DNA of 64,000 nucleotides from JBGUVL01 sp964370395 (GCA_964370395.1 CAYJIZ010000009.1:29460-93459), one strand, 5' to 3'. Positions 32,626-41,543 are shown, counted from the stretch's first letter. Numbers and translations are program-made. Notes: generated from the sequence alone by a model not told the origin.

Positions 32626-33395
32626 TGAAATTATTATTTGTCGGTGATATCGTTGGAAGCGTTGGTCGCAATATGGTGTCCACTTACGTAAAACAGTTAC
32701 GTGAAGAAAAAGGCATCGATTATGTTATTGCCAATGGAGAAAACGCAGCACATGGAAAAGGAATCACAAAAAAAATCTATCATCAGTTATTGGATAACGG
32801 TGTGGATTTGATTACGATGGGAAACCATACCTTTTCAAAAGAAACAATTTATTCATTCTTGGACGAAGCAGAACAATTGCTTCGTCCGATGAATTTACTT
32901 CCACTTGAAGGTGGACAGTATTATAAAGTAGTAAATATCAATGGACTTAACGTATGTTTTGTGAACTTGATGTGTGAAGTATTTATGATAAAAGTAGAAG
33001 GGTCTCCTTTTGCTTGTATGGAAGAAATTTTAGATGAAGTCGATGCAGACGTGTATTTCGTAGATTTACATGGAGAAGCGACAAGTGAAAAAATTGCTTT
33101 CTCTTATTATTTTGAAAAACATGTACAAGTAGTCGTAGGGACACATACCCATGTACAAACTGCAGATGAACGTTGTATCAATGGAACGGCGTTTATAAGT
33201 GATGTTGGAATGTGTGGAACGTATCGTAGTGTAATCGGTAGAGATATCGAGGAAGTGCTAACACGTTTTACAACAGATGAGAAAACACGCTTTACGGTTG
33301 CACAGGGGGATGGAATCTTCTGTGGTGTCATCGTGGAAATTGATGAGACAACAAAACAGGCAACAGCAATTGAACGAATTCAAATTCGACCTTAA
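32625..33395 (+). CDS. ymdB: YmdB-family metallophosphoesterase (2',3'-cyclic nucleotide phosphodiesterase type)
   Basis: A 256-residue di-iron phosphodiesterase. Family motifs are FVGDIVGSVGRNM, VIANGENAAHGKGI, MGNHTFSK, FVDLHGEATSEK and VVGTHTHVQTAD. In Bacillus subtilis YmdB affects biofilm, motility and global transcript levels. It is translationally coupled to rny (ATAATG overlap) and followed by a terminator. In Bacillus spoVS comes next; here a comK-like gene takes that place. Confidence 0.95.
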   Translation: MKLLFVGDIVGSVGRNMVSTYVKQLREEKGIDYVIANGENAAHGKGITKKIYHQLLDNGVDLITMGNHTFSKETIYSFLDEAEQLLRPMNLLPLEGGQYYKVVNINGLNVCFVNLMCEVFMIKVEGSPFACMEEILDEVDADVYFVDLHGEATSEKIAFSYYFEKHVQVVVGTHTHVQTADERCINGTAFISDVGMCGTYRSVIGRDIEEVLTRFTTDEKTRFTVAQGDGIFCGVIVEIDETTKQATAIERIQIRP

Positions 33396-33421
33396 GCATC
33401 TTAAAAAAGATGCTTTTTTTT
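33394..33421 (+). terminator. Terminator of rny-ymdB
   Basis: AAGCATCTT, loop of four A, AAGATGCTT, then T6. It overlaps the ymdB stop and leaves only 47 bases before the next start codon. Confidence 0.9.
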
Positions 33422-33424
33422 ATG

Positions 33425-33456
33425 AGATTTTCAAAAAAAAGCATATATATTAGTAG
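33425..33456 (+). promoter_or_regulatory. Shared 32-nt element upstream of the comK-like gene (copy 2)
   Basis: AGATTTT, six bases, AAAGCATATATATTAGTAG, the same as before recA. It fills nearly all the space between the ymdB terminator and the comK-like ribosome binding site, so it must contain the promoter if the gene has one of its own. A T-run followed about nine bases later by an A/T octamer recalls the streptococcal competence-sigma box layout (T-run, then TACGAATA). The sequence itself differs. Confidence 0.6.
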
Positions 33457-33468
33457 AGGAGAACAAAG

Positions 33469-33906
33469 ATGCAAATGAATATTGAAGATGTCATTGCTGT
33501 ATTGTACGATGCCAATACCAAAAAGCTCACATTAGTTGGAAATACACAAGTGATCACACAATACGCAAAGCGCGTGAATCATTTACTTGACGAGCTGTGT
33601 TTACAACATGGAAGTAGTCGAGAGGGAAGAATCGCTTTTTTTGCGAACGCGTTAAACATACGTAAGAAAGTACCCTTATTAATCAGTGAGAAGTATGAAG
33701 TGATATGGATTCCTATGCATACCAAACGAAGTAAGAAGCAAGTTTGGGTTGCTTACCAACCAATCAAAAAGGTAGTGCCACTAGCTAGTGGGTGCGAAAT
33801 TCATTTTAAAAATGATTTTGTTTTATGTGTAGATAGCACTTCTAGAAGTGTCAAACGACAGTTGTCGCGCTGCAAAACAATGATTAAGTTATTGCATAAA
33901 ATATAG
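33469..33906 (+). CDS. ComK-like competence transcription factor
   Basis: A 145-residue protein resembling ComK, the master activator of late competence genes in Bacillus. Matching features are the strand VLYDANTKKLTLVG, the family core SSREGRIAFFANALNIRKKVPLLIS, the following IWIPMHTKRSKKQVWVAY, and the basic C-terminal region (SRSVKRQLSRCKTMIKLLHK). AGAGGAG precedes the ATG. It shares its upstream element with recA, and rmuC follows 22 bp later. This assignment is from pattern recognition; a profile search would settle it. If right, the organism may be naturally transformable. Confidence 0.8.
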   Translation: MQMNIEDVIAVLYDANTKKLTLVGNTQVITQYAKRVNHLLDELCLQHGSSREGRIAFFANALNIRKKVPLLISEKYEVIWIPMHTKRSKKQVWVAYQPIKKVVPLASGCEIHFKNDFVLCVDSTSRSVKRQLSRCKTMIKLLHKI

Positions 33907-33928
33907 TATAATAAAGAAGGTGATAAAA

Positions 33929-34990
33929 ATGGAACAAACATTAATTTTAGTCTTATTAGCATTGTTGTTGGTTGTCGTGGTGATCTTAGTTTTCGTATTG
34001 CTGAAACAAGCGAAACCAAAAAATAATGAGGAAGTAGAAAACATTCGCAAAGCGATGAGTGATGACTTATTTGCCTTTCAATCGAATTTAATGAACGCGA
34101 TTCGTTTTGATATGAATACATTAAATGAGAACACAAGCAATAAGATGTTACGGATGGAACATAATGTGAATGAACAATTGCATAGCAATTTAACTACGAC
34201 TAGTAAAGTGTTTCAGGAAGTGATGAAACAAGTGGTGCAAATCAACCAAGCCCAGGATCAATTGAAAGATTTGGGGTATGATATCGCAAGTTTGCATATG
34301 ATTTTAAATGATAAGAAAACGCGTGGTATTTATGGGGAGATTGAACTGTACTCCATTTTAGAAAGTGCTTTTGGTGACAATAAGCAACGATTTCAAACGC
34401 AGTATAAATTGAGTAATAATAGCATCGTTGATGCCATTATTTTTGGCAATGGTGCACTGGGTGACATTGCCATCGATTCGAAGTTCCCACTTGAGAACTT
34501 CAATCGATTACAAGATACGACATTAAGTGCTGCGCAAAAAACAGTTGCGTTAAACGAGTTTAAAAGCAATGTTAAAAAACATATTCAAGCCATATCACAA
34601 AAGTACATTATCGCAAATGAGACAAGTGAGTTTGCGTATATGTTCATTCCTGCAGAAGCGATCTTTTCTTATATTAATGCGAACTTACAAGATGTGATTC
34701 AATACTCCTACGAATGCAAGGTGTATTTGGTTTCACCAACGACGTTAATGGCTTACTTAACTGCGATCAAAGCATTGTATTTGGGGATTCAAAAAAATGA
34801 GCGAATGCAAGAGATTCAAACAGAATTAGTTAAGTTATCAAGTGATTTTTCTCGTTTTGTAAAGCGATATGAAAGTGTTGCTGCAGACTATGAGAAAACG
34901 TATCGGGATATGAAAGATGTACTCATAAGTGCAAATAAGATAAGCAAGCGTTTTGAGAAGATTGAAGCAGTGGAATTAGAAGAGAAATAA
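33929..34990 (+). CDS. rmuC: RmuC-family DNA recombination protein
   Basis: A 353-residue protein. The ATG at 33929 follows GAAGGTGAT; an upstream GTG lies inside that site. An N-terminal membrane helix (about 5-25) precedes a coiled coil (about 30-110) and the conserved RmuC nuclease-like domain, with RGIYGEIELYSILE, VDAIIFG..., DIAIDSKFPLENF and the later IPAEAIFSYINANLQDVI. RmuC limits rearrangements between inverted repeats. A TATAAT at 33907-33912 could start a separate transcript, but the gap to the comK-like gene is only 22 bp, so co-transcription is equally likely. Confidence 0.92.
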   Translation: MEQTLILVLLALLLVVVVILVFVLLKQAKPKNNEEVENIRKAMSDDLFAFQSNLMNAIRFDMNTLNENTSNKMLRMEHNVNEQLHSNLTTTSKVFQEVMKQVVQINQAQDQLKDLGYDIASLHMILNDKKTRGIYGEIELYSILESAFGDNKQRFQTQYKLSNNSIVDAIIFGNGALGDIAIDSKFPLENFNRLQDTTLSAAQKTVALNEFKSNVKKHIQAISQKYIIANETSEFAYMFIPAEAIFSYINANLQDVIQYSYECKVYLVSPTTLMAYLTAIKALYLGIQKNERMQEIQTELVKLSSDFSRFVKRYESVAADYEKTYRDMKDVLISANKISKRFEKIEAVELEEK

Positions 34991-35050
34991 GTTGATTATA
35001 TTAGAAGTACATAAAAAAAGATTGTGCTACAATAAAGAAGCGAGGTAGAG

Positions 35051-36745
35051 ATGATGAAATTTGCAGAATTTAAATACGAAAGAATCGGTGTAGAAGAAGT
35101 AGAAAACACATTAAAAGAAGCGATGTACGAAATGGATAATGCACCAGATTATCCAGCGTTCAAAAGGGCGTTTGATGTTTGTTGTAAAGTGTTAGCAAGC
35201 GTAGAAACGATGTATTCACTTTGCTATGTACGTTATACGATTAATACAAAGGATCCTTTTTATGAGCAAGAGAATGATTATTGGGATGAAAACTTGCCAT
35301 TGATTCAAGATGTGAAAATTAAGTTATACAAAACAATCATGAATAGCGTGTTTGCGCAACAGTTGAAAAACGATGTTCCAAAGACCTATTTTATGTTGGT
35401 AGAGGACAGTGTAAAAAGCTTTAGTCCTGCTATTATTCAAGATATGCAAGAAGAAAATCGCTTAGCAAGTGAGTACCAAAAGTGTATTGCTTCTGCACAA
35501 ATTGAATTTGATGGAAATACCTATACATTAGCAAGCTTAGCTGCGAAGATGGAAGACAAAGATCGTAGTGTTAGAAAAAGAGCAATGCAAGCATATTGGC
35601 AATGGATGGAAGACAATGAAGCACAGTTAGATAGAATTTTTGATGAGTTGGTGCACTTGCGCGATCGCATGGCGAAAAAACTAGGGTTTGCTTCGTATGT
35701 GCAATTGGCTTATGTTTTAATGCATCGTTTTGATTACAATGAAGAAGATGTGAAAAATTATCGCAAACAAGTGTTGGAGTATGTTGTACCTGTTGCACAA
35801 CGTTTGTATGATGAGCAAAAAGCTCGATTAGGGTATGATACCTTACATTGCTATGATTTAAATTATGAGTTTGAAAGTGGTAATCCAACGCCGAAATACG
35901 ACGCAGAGGAAATGGTGAAACGTGCCAAAAAGATGTACCATGAATTGTCGAAAGAAACAGGTGCGTTTTTTGATTATATGGTAGAACATGACTTGTTGGA
36001 TTTAAAAGCGAAAGCAAACAAAGCGGCAGGTGGATATTGTACTATTTTCCCAGATTACAACAGTCCTTTCATTTTTTCGAATTTTAATGGAACAAGTGGA
36101 GATGTTGATGTCTTAACCCATGAGGCAGGGCATGCATTTCAAGTGTATTCATCAAGAGAAATCAAACCTTATGAGTGCATATGGCCAACGTATGAAAGCT
36201 GTGAGATTCATTCAATGAGTATGGAATTCTTTGCATGGCCATGGATGGAGTTATTTTTTGAAGAAGATGTACAAAAATATTATTACTTGCATTTATCAGG
36301 TGCTGTGAAGTTCATTCCTTATGGTGTTTTAGTGGATCACTTCCAACATGTGATATATGAGAATGTCGACTTTACACCAGAGCAAAGAAAACAAGCTTGG
36401 CGTGATTTAGAAAAACAATATTGTCCTTGGCGTAATTATGAGGAAAATGCAATGTTGGAAAAAGGAACATGGTGGTTTAAACAAAGTCATATTTTTGCAA
36501 CACCATTCTATTATATCGACTATACGTTAGCGCAAGCATGTGCGCTACAATTTTGGCTACGTCTATATAAAAAGGATGTGAGTGCGTTTGACGATTATTA
36601 TGCAATCTGTAAAGTTGGAGGAACACGCACTTTTAGAGAAATCGTTCAATTAGCAAATTTAAAGGTACCATTTGAAGATGGTTGCCTAAAAGAAGTAATG
36701 CACGAAATTGATGTCTATTTACAACATAACAATGATGTAAAGTGA
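35051..36745 (+). CDS. M3-family oligoendopeptidase (PepF type)
   Basis: A 564-residue cytoplasmic zinc metallopeptidase that cuts short peptides. The zinc motif H357-E-A-G-H361 (VLTHEAGHAFQVYSS) is preceded by FSNFNGTSGDV and followed by the third ligand region ESCEIHSMSMEFF. The tail YYIDYTLAQACALQFW is typical. Two ATG codons are adjacent; the second (35054) has better spacing to GAGGT. TACAAT near 35026 is a likely -10. It stands alone and ends with a terminator. Confidence 0.93.
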   Translation: MMKFAEFKYERIGVEEVENTLKEAMYEMDNAPDYPAFKRAFDVCCKVLASVETMYSLCYVRYTINTKDPFYEQENDYWDENLPLIQDVKIKLYKTIMNSVFAQQLKNDVPKTYFMLVEDSVKSFSPAIIQDMQEENRLASEYQKCIASAQIEFDGNTYTLASLAAKMEDKDRSVRKRAMQAYWQWMEDNEAQLDRIFDELVHLRDRMAKKLGFASYVQLAYVLMHRFDYNEEDVKNYRKQVLEYVVPVAQRLYDEQKARLGYDTLHCYDLNYEFESGNPTPKYDAEEMVKRAKKMYHELSKETGAFFDYMVEHDLLDLKAKANKAAGGYCTIFPDYNSPFIFSNFNGTSGDVDVLTHEAGHAFQVYSSREIKPYECIWPTYESCEIHSMSMEFFAWPWMELFFEEDVQKYYYLHLSGAVKFIPYGVLVDHFQHVIYENVDFTPEQRKQAWRDLEKQYCPWRNYEENAMLEKGTWWFKQSHIFATPFYYIDYTLAQACALQFWLRLYKKDVSAFDDYYAICKVGGTRTFREIVQLANLKVPFEDGCLKEVMHEIDVYLQHNNDVK

Positions 36746-36752
36746 TGGGGGG

Positions 36753-36780
36753 AAAAGGGGTAAACCGTTCTCCCTTTTTT
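36753..36780 (+). terminator. Terminator of the M3 peptidase gene
   Basis: AAAAGGG and CCCTTTT flank an 11-base loop, ending in T6. Confidence 0.7.
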
Positions 36781-36819
36781 CACACAATTTGTTAATTTAC
36801 TGGCCGTGCAAAAAAAGGG

Positions 36820-36848
36820 TTGACTATTAAAACGAGTAGCGTTATGAT
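36820..36848 (+). promoter_or_regulatory. Promoter of the marR-ABC operon
   Basis: TTGACT (36820-36825), 17 bp, TATGAT (36843-36848). Confidence 0.8.
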
Positions 36849-36862
36849 TAGTTAATCAAATT

Positions 36863-36885
36863 AATAGTTAATAGACTTAACTATT
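36863..36885 (+). promoter_or_regulatory. Probable MarR operator
   Basis: AATAGTTAA and TTAACTATT are perfect 9-bp inverted repeats around TAGAC, located about 15 bp after the -10 and before the marR ribosome binding site. An additional GTTAAT at 36851-36856 repeats the half-site. The position fits autorepression by the encoded regulator. Confidence 0.7.
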
Positions 36886-36901
36886 TTGAGAGGAGCGTAT
36901 T

Positions 36902-37339
36902 ATGGATGTTAAAAATCTAGCGTATCAATTGCGAGAAATGATTTATTTGTTTGGGAAAAATGGGGCATTGCGCCCACCGTGTGAACCCAAAATACGTCAT
37001 CATGACATGATGATTTTAACGACGATTGCAAAGTTAGATAAAAATGGTGGTGGAGTCAAAATGAGTGATTTGAGTAATTACTTTAATGTTAGTGCACCAG
37101 CCATATCACAAACCATAAGACGTTTTGAGAAGTTAGGCTACATTGAACGTATACAGTTAGAGAGCGATCGAAGAAGTGTATATATCCGCTTACAACCAAG
37201 TGTGTTGCAAATGATGGAGGAAGTGGAAACAATAGTTAACGAAAATTTGATGCGTCTAATTACTTTTTTGGGAGAAGATGATGCCAAAGAGTTAATTAGA
37301 ATTATGAAAAAAGCGAGTGAATTTCGCGATGAAGAATAA
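36902..37339 (+). CDS. MarR-family transcriptional regulator
   Basis: A 145-residue winged-helix dimer. The DNA-binding region is KMSDLSNYFNVSAPAISQTIRRFEKLGYIERIQLESDRRSVYIRL (helix-turn-helix at about 58-80, wing with the conserved D-R at about 93-100), flanked by dimerisation helices. GAGAGGAGCG precedes the ATG. It leads an operon with two ABC exporter halves and has a perfect inverted repeat in its leader. It is therefore probably an autorepressor released by a toxic compound or lipid that the exporter removes. The ligand is unknown. Confidence 0.93.
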   Translation: MDVKNLAYQLREMIYLFGKNGALRPPCEPKIRHHDMMILTTIAKLDKNGGGVKMSDLSNYFNVSAPAISQTIRRFEKLGYIERIQLESDRRSVYIRLQPSVLQMMEEVETIVNENLMRLITFLGEDDAKELIRIMKKASEFRDEE

Positions 37340-37356
37340 AGAGGAAAGGAGTATAT

Positions 37357-39633
37357 ATGCTTAGATTAGGAAAATATCTGAAACATTTCTGGCTTTCACT
37401 AATTTGTGTTGTTGCATTATTGTATGGACAGGCACAATGTGAATTAGCATTACCAGATTATATGTCAGACATTGTAAGTATCGGTGTTCAATCTGCAGGG
37501 ATTGAATCAAGTGTACCTGAAGTAATTTCTAAGTCATCGATGGAACATGCGATGTTGTTCATGGATGCAAAAGAAAAAGATTATATTCTAAAGAAATATG
37601 ATCTAAAAGAAAATCTTACTTCTGCACAAGCCTTACCTTACAAAGTGAACAAAGATACTCTGAAACAAGGAGTGTATGTTTTAAAAGGAAATGCAGACAT
37701 TCATGATGCTACTTTAGAACACACGTTTAATCAAACACTAATGGTGGTTTCGATGTTGGATTCCATGCAACAAGAAGGGAATCCTAGTGATAAACCAGCT
37801 AAAAAAGATGAGGCTTCGCAAAAAATGGAAGCGTTCATGGCTTCGATTCCAAAAGGAATGGACATTTATACAGCAATACAAATGATGCCAGAAGCGCAAC
37901 GACAAGACTTTTCGACAGAAATGCGCAAAGCCGTAAGTGAAAAATTGGACGTATTAGGCGAAACAAGTGCGAGCATTGCTGCTTCGCAAATGGTGAAAGT
38001 AGAATACGACCAAATTGGTGTTGATACAGGAGCAATCCAAGTAGCGTATATTTGGAACATCGGTGTAAAGATGTTAACGATTGCTTTTGGTGGTGTTATT
38101 TTTGCGATTATTGTAGGTTACTTAACGAGTCGTATCGCTGCTGCGGTTGCTCGTGAAATGAGACGAGATGTATTCCATAAAGTGGAATCGTTCTCTAGTA
38201 CAGAGTTTAATAAATTCTCAACTGCTTCATTGATCACAAGAACAACTAACGATGTGCAACAAGTACAAATGATGTTAGTGCTTGGATTACGTTTTATGAT
38301 TTATTCACCGATTATGGCGATTGGTGCGATTGTTCGTGTTATGAGTTCAAATGGTAGTATGATTTGGATTATTGCTGCAACAGTCATTATCATCATGTTA
38401 ATTATTTCGATTTTAATGAGTGTGGTGGGACCTAAGTTCAAATCAATGCAAAAGTTAGTCGATCGATTGAATTTAGTTATGCGTGAACAGTTAAGTGGAA
38501 TGCTTGTCATTCGTGCTTTCCATAACGAAGAAAACGAAACGGAAAAATTTGAAGTTGCCAATATGGATATGCGAAAAACACAGTTGTTTACTTCGCGTGC
38601 AATGGCAATGATGATGCCGATAATTATGTTTATTATGAATGGAGTTTCCCTTGTGATTATTTGGGTAGGTTCACATCAAGTTGATTTAGGAACAATGCAA
38701 GTCGGAGATATGATTGCGTATATGCAATATGCGATGCAAATTATTATGTCGTTCATGTTTATCGCAATGATGTCAATCTTCATTCCTAGAGCGAGCGTAG
38801 CTGCAAAACGTATCTTTGAAGTATTGGATACTCCATTGTCAATTGCGGATCCATTAGTAAGCGAACACTCTGATGAAAAAGGTAGAGTAAGCTTTAAAAA
38901 TGTTGGGTTCTCTTATCCAGGAGCAGAAGAGGAAGTGTTATCAGACATTAGCTTTGAAGCCTTACCAGGACAAACCACAGCGTTTATCGGAAGTACAGGT
39001 AGTGGAAAATCAACGATTATTAATTTAGTGCCTCGTTTCTTTGATGTAACAAGAGGTAGTGTAGAAGTAGACGGCATTGATGTTCGTGATATGAGCCAAC
39101 ACGATTTGCGTGAAAAAATTGGTTTGGTTCCACAAAAAGGACAATTGTTTGCTGGTACGATTGCTACTAATATTAAATATAGTGATGAAAACATGAGTGA
39201 TGAGCGAATGGAAGAAGCAGCGCGTATTGCGCAAGCGATGGAATTTATCGATTCGAAACCTGAGCGCTTCAATACGCCGATTGCACAAGGAGGAAGCAAT
39301 GTATCTGGTGGACAAAAACAACGTTTGTCAATTGCGAGAGCCGTTGCGAAAAATCCTGAAATCTTTATTTTTGATGACAGTTTCAGTGCCTTGGACTTTA
39401 AAACAGATGCGAAACTGCGCGAAGCATTAAATACATTATGCAAACACACGAAAGCGACGATGTTAGTTGTTGCACAACGTGTATCATCCATTATGCATGC
39501 AGATCAAATTATTGTATTGGATGAAGGGAAGATGGTAGGAAAAGGTACACACGAAGAACTGTTAAAAACATGTGAAGTGTACAAAGAAATTGCCTATTCT
39601 CAATTAAGTAAGGAGGAACTTGAAAATGAGTAA
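37357..39633 (+). CDS. ABC exporter half with degenerate ATPase site and large extracellular insertion
   Basis: A 758-residue permease-ATPase fusion. Helix 1 (about 10-30) is followed by a long insertion of about 190 residues (about 45-235), before helix 2 (KMLTIAFGGVIFAIIVGYL); most exporter halves lack it. The ATPase has Walker A GSTGSGKST, signature VSGGQKQRLSIAR and Walker B IFIFDDSFSALD, where Asp replaces the catalytic Glu. The partner gene overlaps its 3' end by 8 bp. Together they match heterodimeric drug or peptide exporters of the BmrCD/LmrCD/TM287-288 kind, and this subunit supplies the degenerate Walker B. Confidence 0.9.
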   Translation: MLRLGKYLKHFWLSLICVVALLYGQAQCELALPDYMSDIVSIGVQSAGIESSVPEVISKSSMEHAMLFMDAKEKDYILKKYDLKENLTSAQALPYKVNKDTLKQGVYVLKGNADIHDATLEHTFNQTLMVVSMLDSMQQEGNPSDKPAKKDEASQKMEAFMASIPKGMDIYTAIQMMPEAQRQDFSTEMRKAVSEKLDVLGETSASIAASQMVKVEYDQIGVDTGAIQVAYIWNIGVKMLTIAFGGVIFAIIVGYLTSRIAAAVAREMRRDVFHKVESFSSTEFNKFSTASLITRTTNDVQQVQMMLVLGLRFMIYSPIMAIGAIVRVMSSNGSMIWIIAATVIIIMLIISILMSVVGPKFKSMQKLVDRLNLVMREQLSGMLVIRAFHNEENETEKFEVANMDMRKTQLFTSRAMAMMMPIIMFIMNGVSLVIIWVGSHQVDLGTMQVGDMIAYMQYAMQIIMSFMFIAMMSIFIPRASVAAKRIFEVLDTPLSIADPLVSEHSDEKGRVSFKNVGFSYPGAEEEVLSDISFEALPGQTTAFIGSTGSGKSTIINLVPRFFDVTRGSVEVDGIDVRDMSQHDLREKIGLVPQKGQLFAGTIATNIKYSDENMSDERMEEAARIAQAMEFIDSKPERFNTPIAQGGSNVSGGQKQRLSIARAVAKNPEIFIFDDSFSALDFKTDAKLREALNTLCKHTKATMLVVAQRVSSIMHADQIIVLDEGKMVGKGTHEELLKTCEVYKEIAYSQLSKEELENE

Positions 39634-41539
39634 GAACGAAACAAGAAAACCTCCAAGAGGACCAATGGGTGGACATGGACCAATGGGTGGTGGTGGAAAC
39701 CCTGCCGAAAAAGCAAAAGATTTTAAAGGAACAATGTTGCATTTATTACGTTACATGAGCTCCTTTAAATGGATGTTGATTGTTGCCTTTGTCTTTGCGA
39801 TTGGAAGTACAATCTTTATTATCGTCGGTCCAGATATCTTAGGAACAGCCACAACGACATTAGCAGAAGGGCTAGCAGCCAAAGCGTATGGAACGGGTGG
39901 AATCGATTTTAATAAGATTTGGGATATTATTATGTTGTTAGTAGGATTGTATATTGTGAGTACACTATTTTCCTATATTCAAGGATTTATCATGGCGACA
40001 ATCTCACAAAAGGTAGCGTACAAACTACGTAAAGATTTGGCTGACAAAGTGAATCGTTTGCCACTGAGTTATTATGATAAAACGACTTCTGGAGATGTTT
40101 TAAGTCGTGTTACAAATGATGTTGATATGATTGGACAAAGTTTAAACCAAAGTTTGCCACAAATTATATCATCCATTGTGCAAGTATTCGGAATTGCTTT
40201 TATGATGATTCGTATTTCATGGATTTTATCAATTGTTGCATTCTGTGTACTTCCAGTATCAGGAGTATTAGTAATGATGGTGACAAAACGAAGTCAAAAA
40301 TACTTTATTTCACAACAAAAATCATTGGGATTAGTGAATGGTCATGTGGAAGAAATGTATGGTGGACATACGATTGTAAAAGCGTTTAATGGGGAAGCAG
40401 ATTCGGTTGCGGTATTCGATGAATACAACAACGAATTGTATACTTCTGCATGGCGTTCTCAATTCTTATCAGGTTTAATGCAACCTATTACACAATTCAT
40501 CGGAAATGTTGGGTATGTGTTTGTTGTATTGGTTGGTGGTATTTTAGCGGTGAACCCAGAAATTACGATTTTTGGCATTGTGTTTACAGGTGTAGGAATT
40601 ACCATTGGGAATATTCAAGCATTTATTCAATATGTAAGAATGTTTAACCAACCGATTGCACAAGCTGCCCAAGTTATGAATATGTTACAATCAACAGCAG
40701 CGGCAAGTGAACGTGTCTTTGAATTCTTAAATGAAAAAGATGAAGTTGCGGAAGTGAGTGATCCGGTAAATATTTATGATGCAAATGGTAATATCGATGT
40801 GAATGGAAGTGTTGCATTTGAAAATGTTCGCTTTGGATACACACCTGATAAAATTATTATTAAACATTTTAGTATGTTCATTAAAGATGGACAAAAAGTT
40901 GCGATTGTTGGTCCAACTGGAGCAGGGAAAACAACGATTGTGAAGTTGTTGATGCGTTTCTATGAATTAAATGATGGAGCGATTTATGTAGGTGGTCATG
41001 ATATTACATCGTATCGTCGTAGCGACTTACGTAGTTTATTTGGTATGGTACTACAAGATGCTTGGTTGTTTAACGGAACAGTTATGGATAACTTACGTTA
41101 TTCGAAACTGGATGCAAGCGATGAAGATGTGTACGCTGCAGCAAAAGCAGCACATGTTGATCACTTCATCAAGACATTAGACAATGGTTATCAAACAATG
41201 TTAAATGAAGAAACTAGCAACATTTCACAAGGGCAAAAGCAGTTGTTGACAATTGCGCGTGCCTTCTTAGCGGATCCTAAAGTATTGATTTTAGATGAAG
41301 CGACAAGTAATGTTGATACAAGAACGGAAGTGTTAATCCAACAAGGTATGGAACAATTAATGCGAGGAAGAACTTCCTTCATTATTGCACACCGTTTGTC
41401 TACGATTCGTAACGCAGATATCATTCTTGTTATGAATGAAGGAGATATTGTGGAAGTAGGAGATCACGATGAGTTGTTAGCTCGTGGTGGATTCTATGCT
41501 AATTTATACAATTCTCAATTTGCTCACGAAGAAGAGTAA
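39626..41539 (+). CDS. ABC exporter half, catalytic partner
   Basis: A 637-residue permease-ATPase. The ATG at 39626 follows AAGGAGG; a TTG two codons upstream is excluded. A Gly/Pro-rich cytoplasmic start (PPRGPMGGHGPMGG) precedes six membrane helices. The ATPase has Walker A GPTGAGKTT and Walker B VLILDEATSNVD with the intact catalytic Glu. Its signature is changed to ISQGQKQLLTIAR (SQGQ for SGGQ). Since each site is built from the Walker motifs of one subunit and the signature of the other, its altered signature faces the partner's Asp-type Walker B. This gives one active and one degenerate site. Confidence 0.92.
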   Translation: MSKNETRKPPRGPMGGHGPMGGGGNPAEKAKDFKGTMLHLLRYMSSFKWMLIVAFVFAIGSTIFIIVGPDILGTATTTLAEGLAAKAYGTGGIDFNKIWDIIMLLVGLYIVSTLFSYIQGFIMATISQKVAYKLRKDLADKVNRLPLSYYDKTTSGDVLSRVTNDVDMIGQSLNQSLPQIISSIVQVFGIAFMMIRISWILSIVAFCVLPVSGVLVMMVTKRSQKYFISQQKSLGLVNGHVEEMYGGHTIVKAFNGEADSVAVFDEYNNELYTSAWRSQFLSGLMQPITQFIGNVGYVFVVLVGGILAVNPEITIFGIVFTGVGITIGNIQAFIQYVRMFNQPIAQAAQVMNMLQSTAAASERVFEFLNEKDEVAEVSDPVNIYDANGNIDVNGSVAFENVRFGYTPDKIIIKHFSMFIKDGQKVAIVGPTGAGKTTIVKLLMRFYELNDGAIYVGGHDITSYRRSDLRSLFGMVLQDAWLFNGTVMDNLRYSKLDASDEDVYAAAKAAHVDHFIKTLDNGYQTMLNEETSNISQGQKQLLTIARAFLADPKVLILDEATSNVDTRTEVLIQQGMEQLMRGRTSFIIAHRLSTIRNADIILVMNEGDIVEVGDHDELLARGGFYANLYNSQFAHEEE

Positions 41540-41543
41540 GAAA

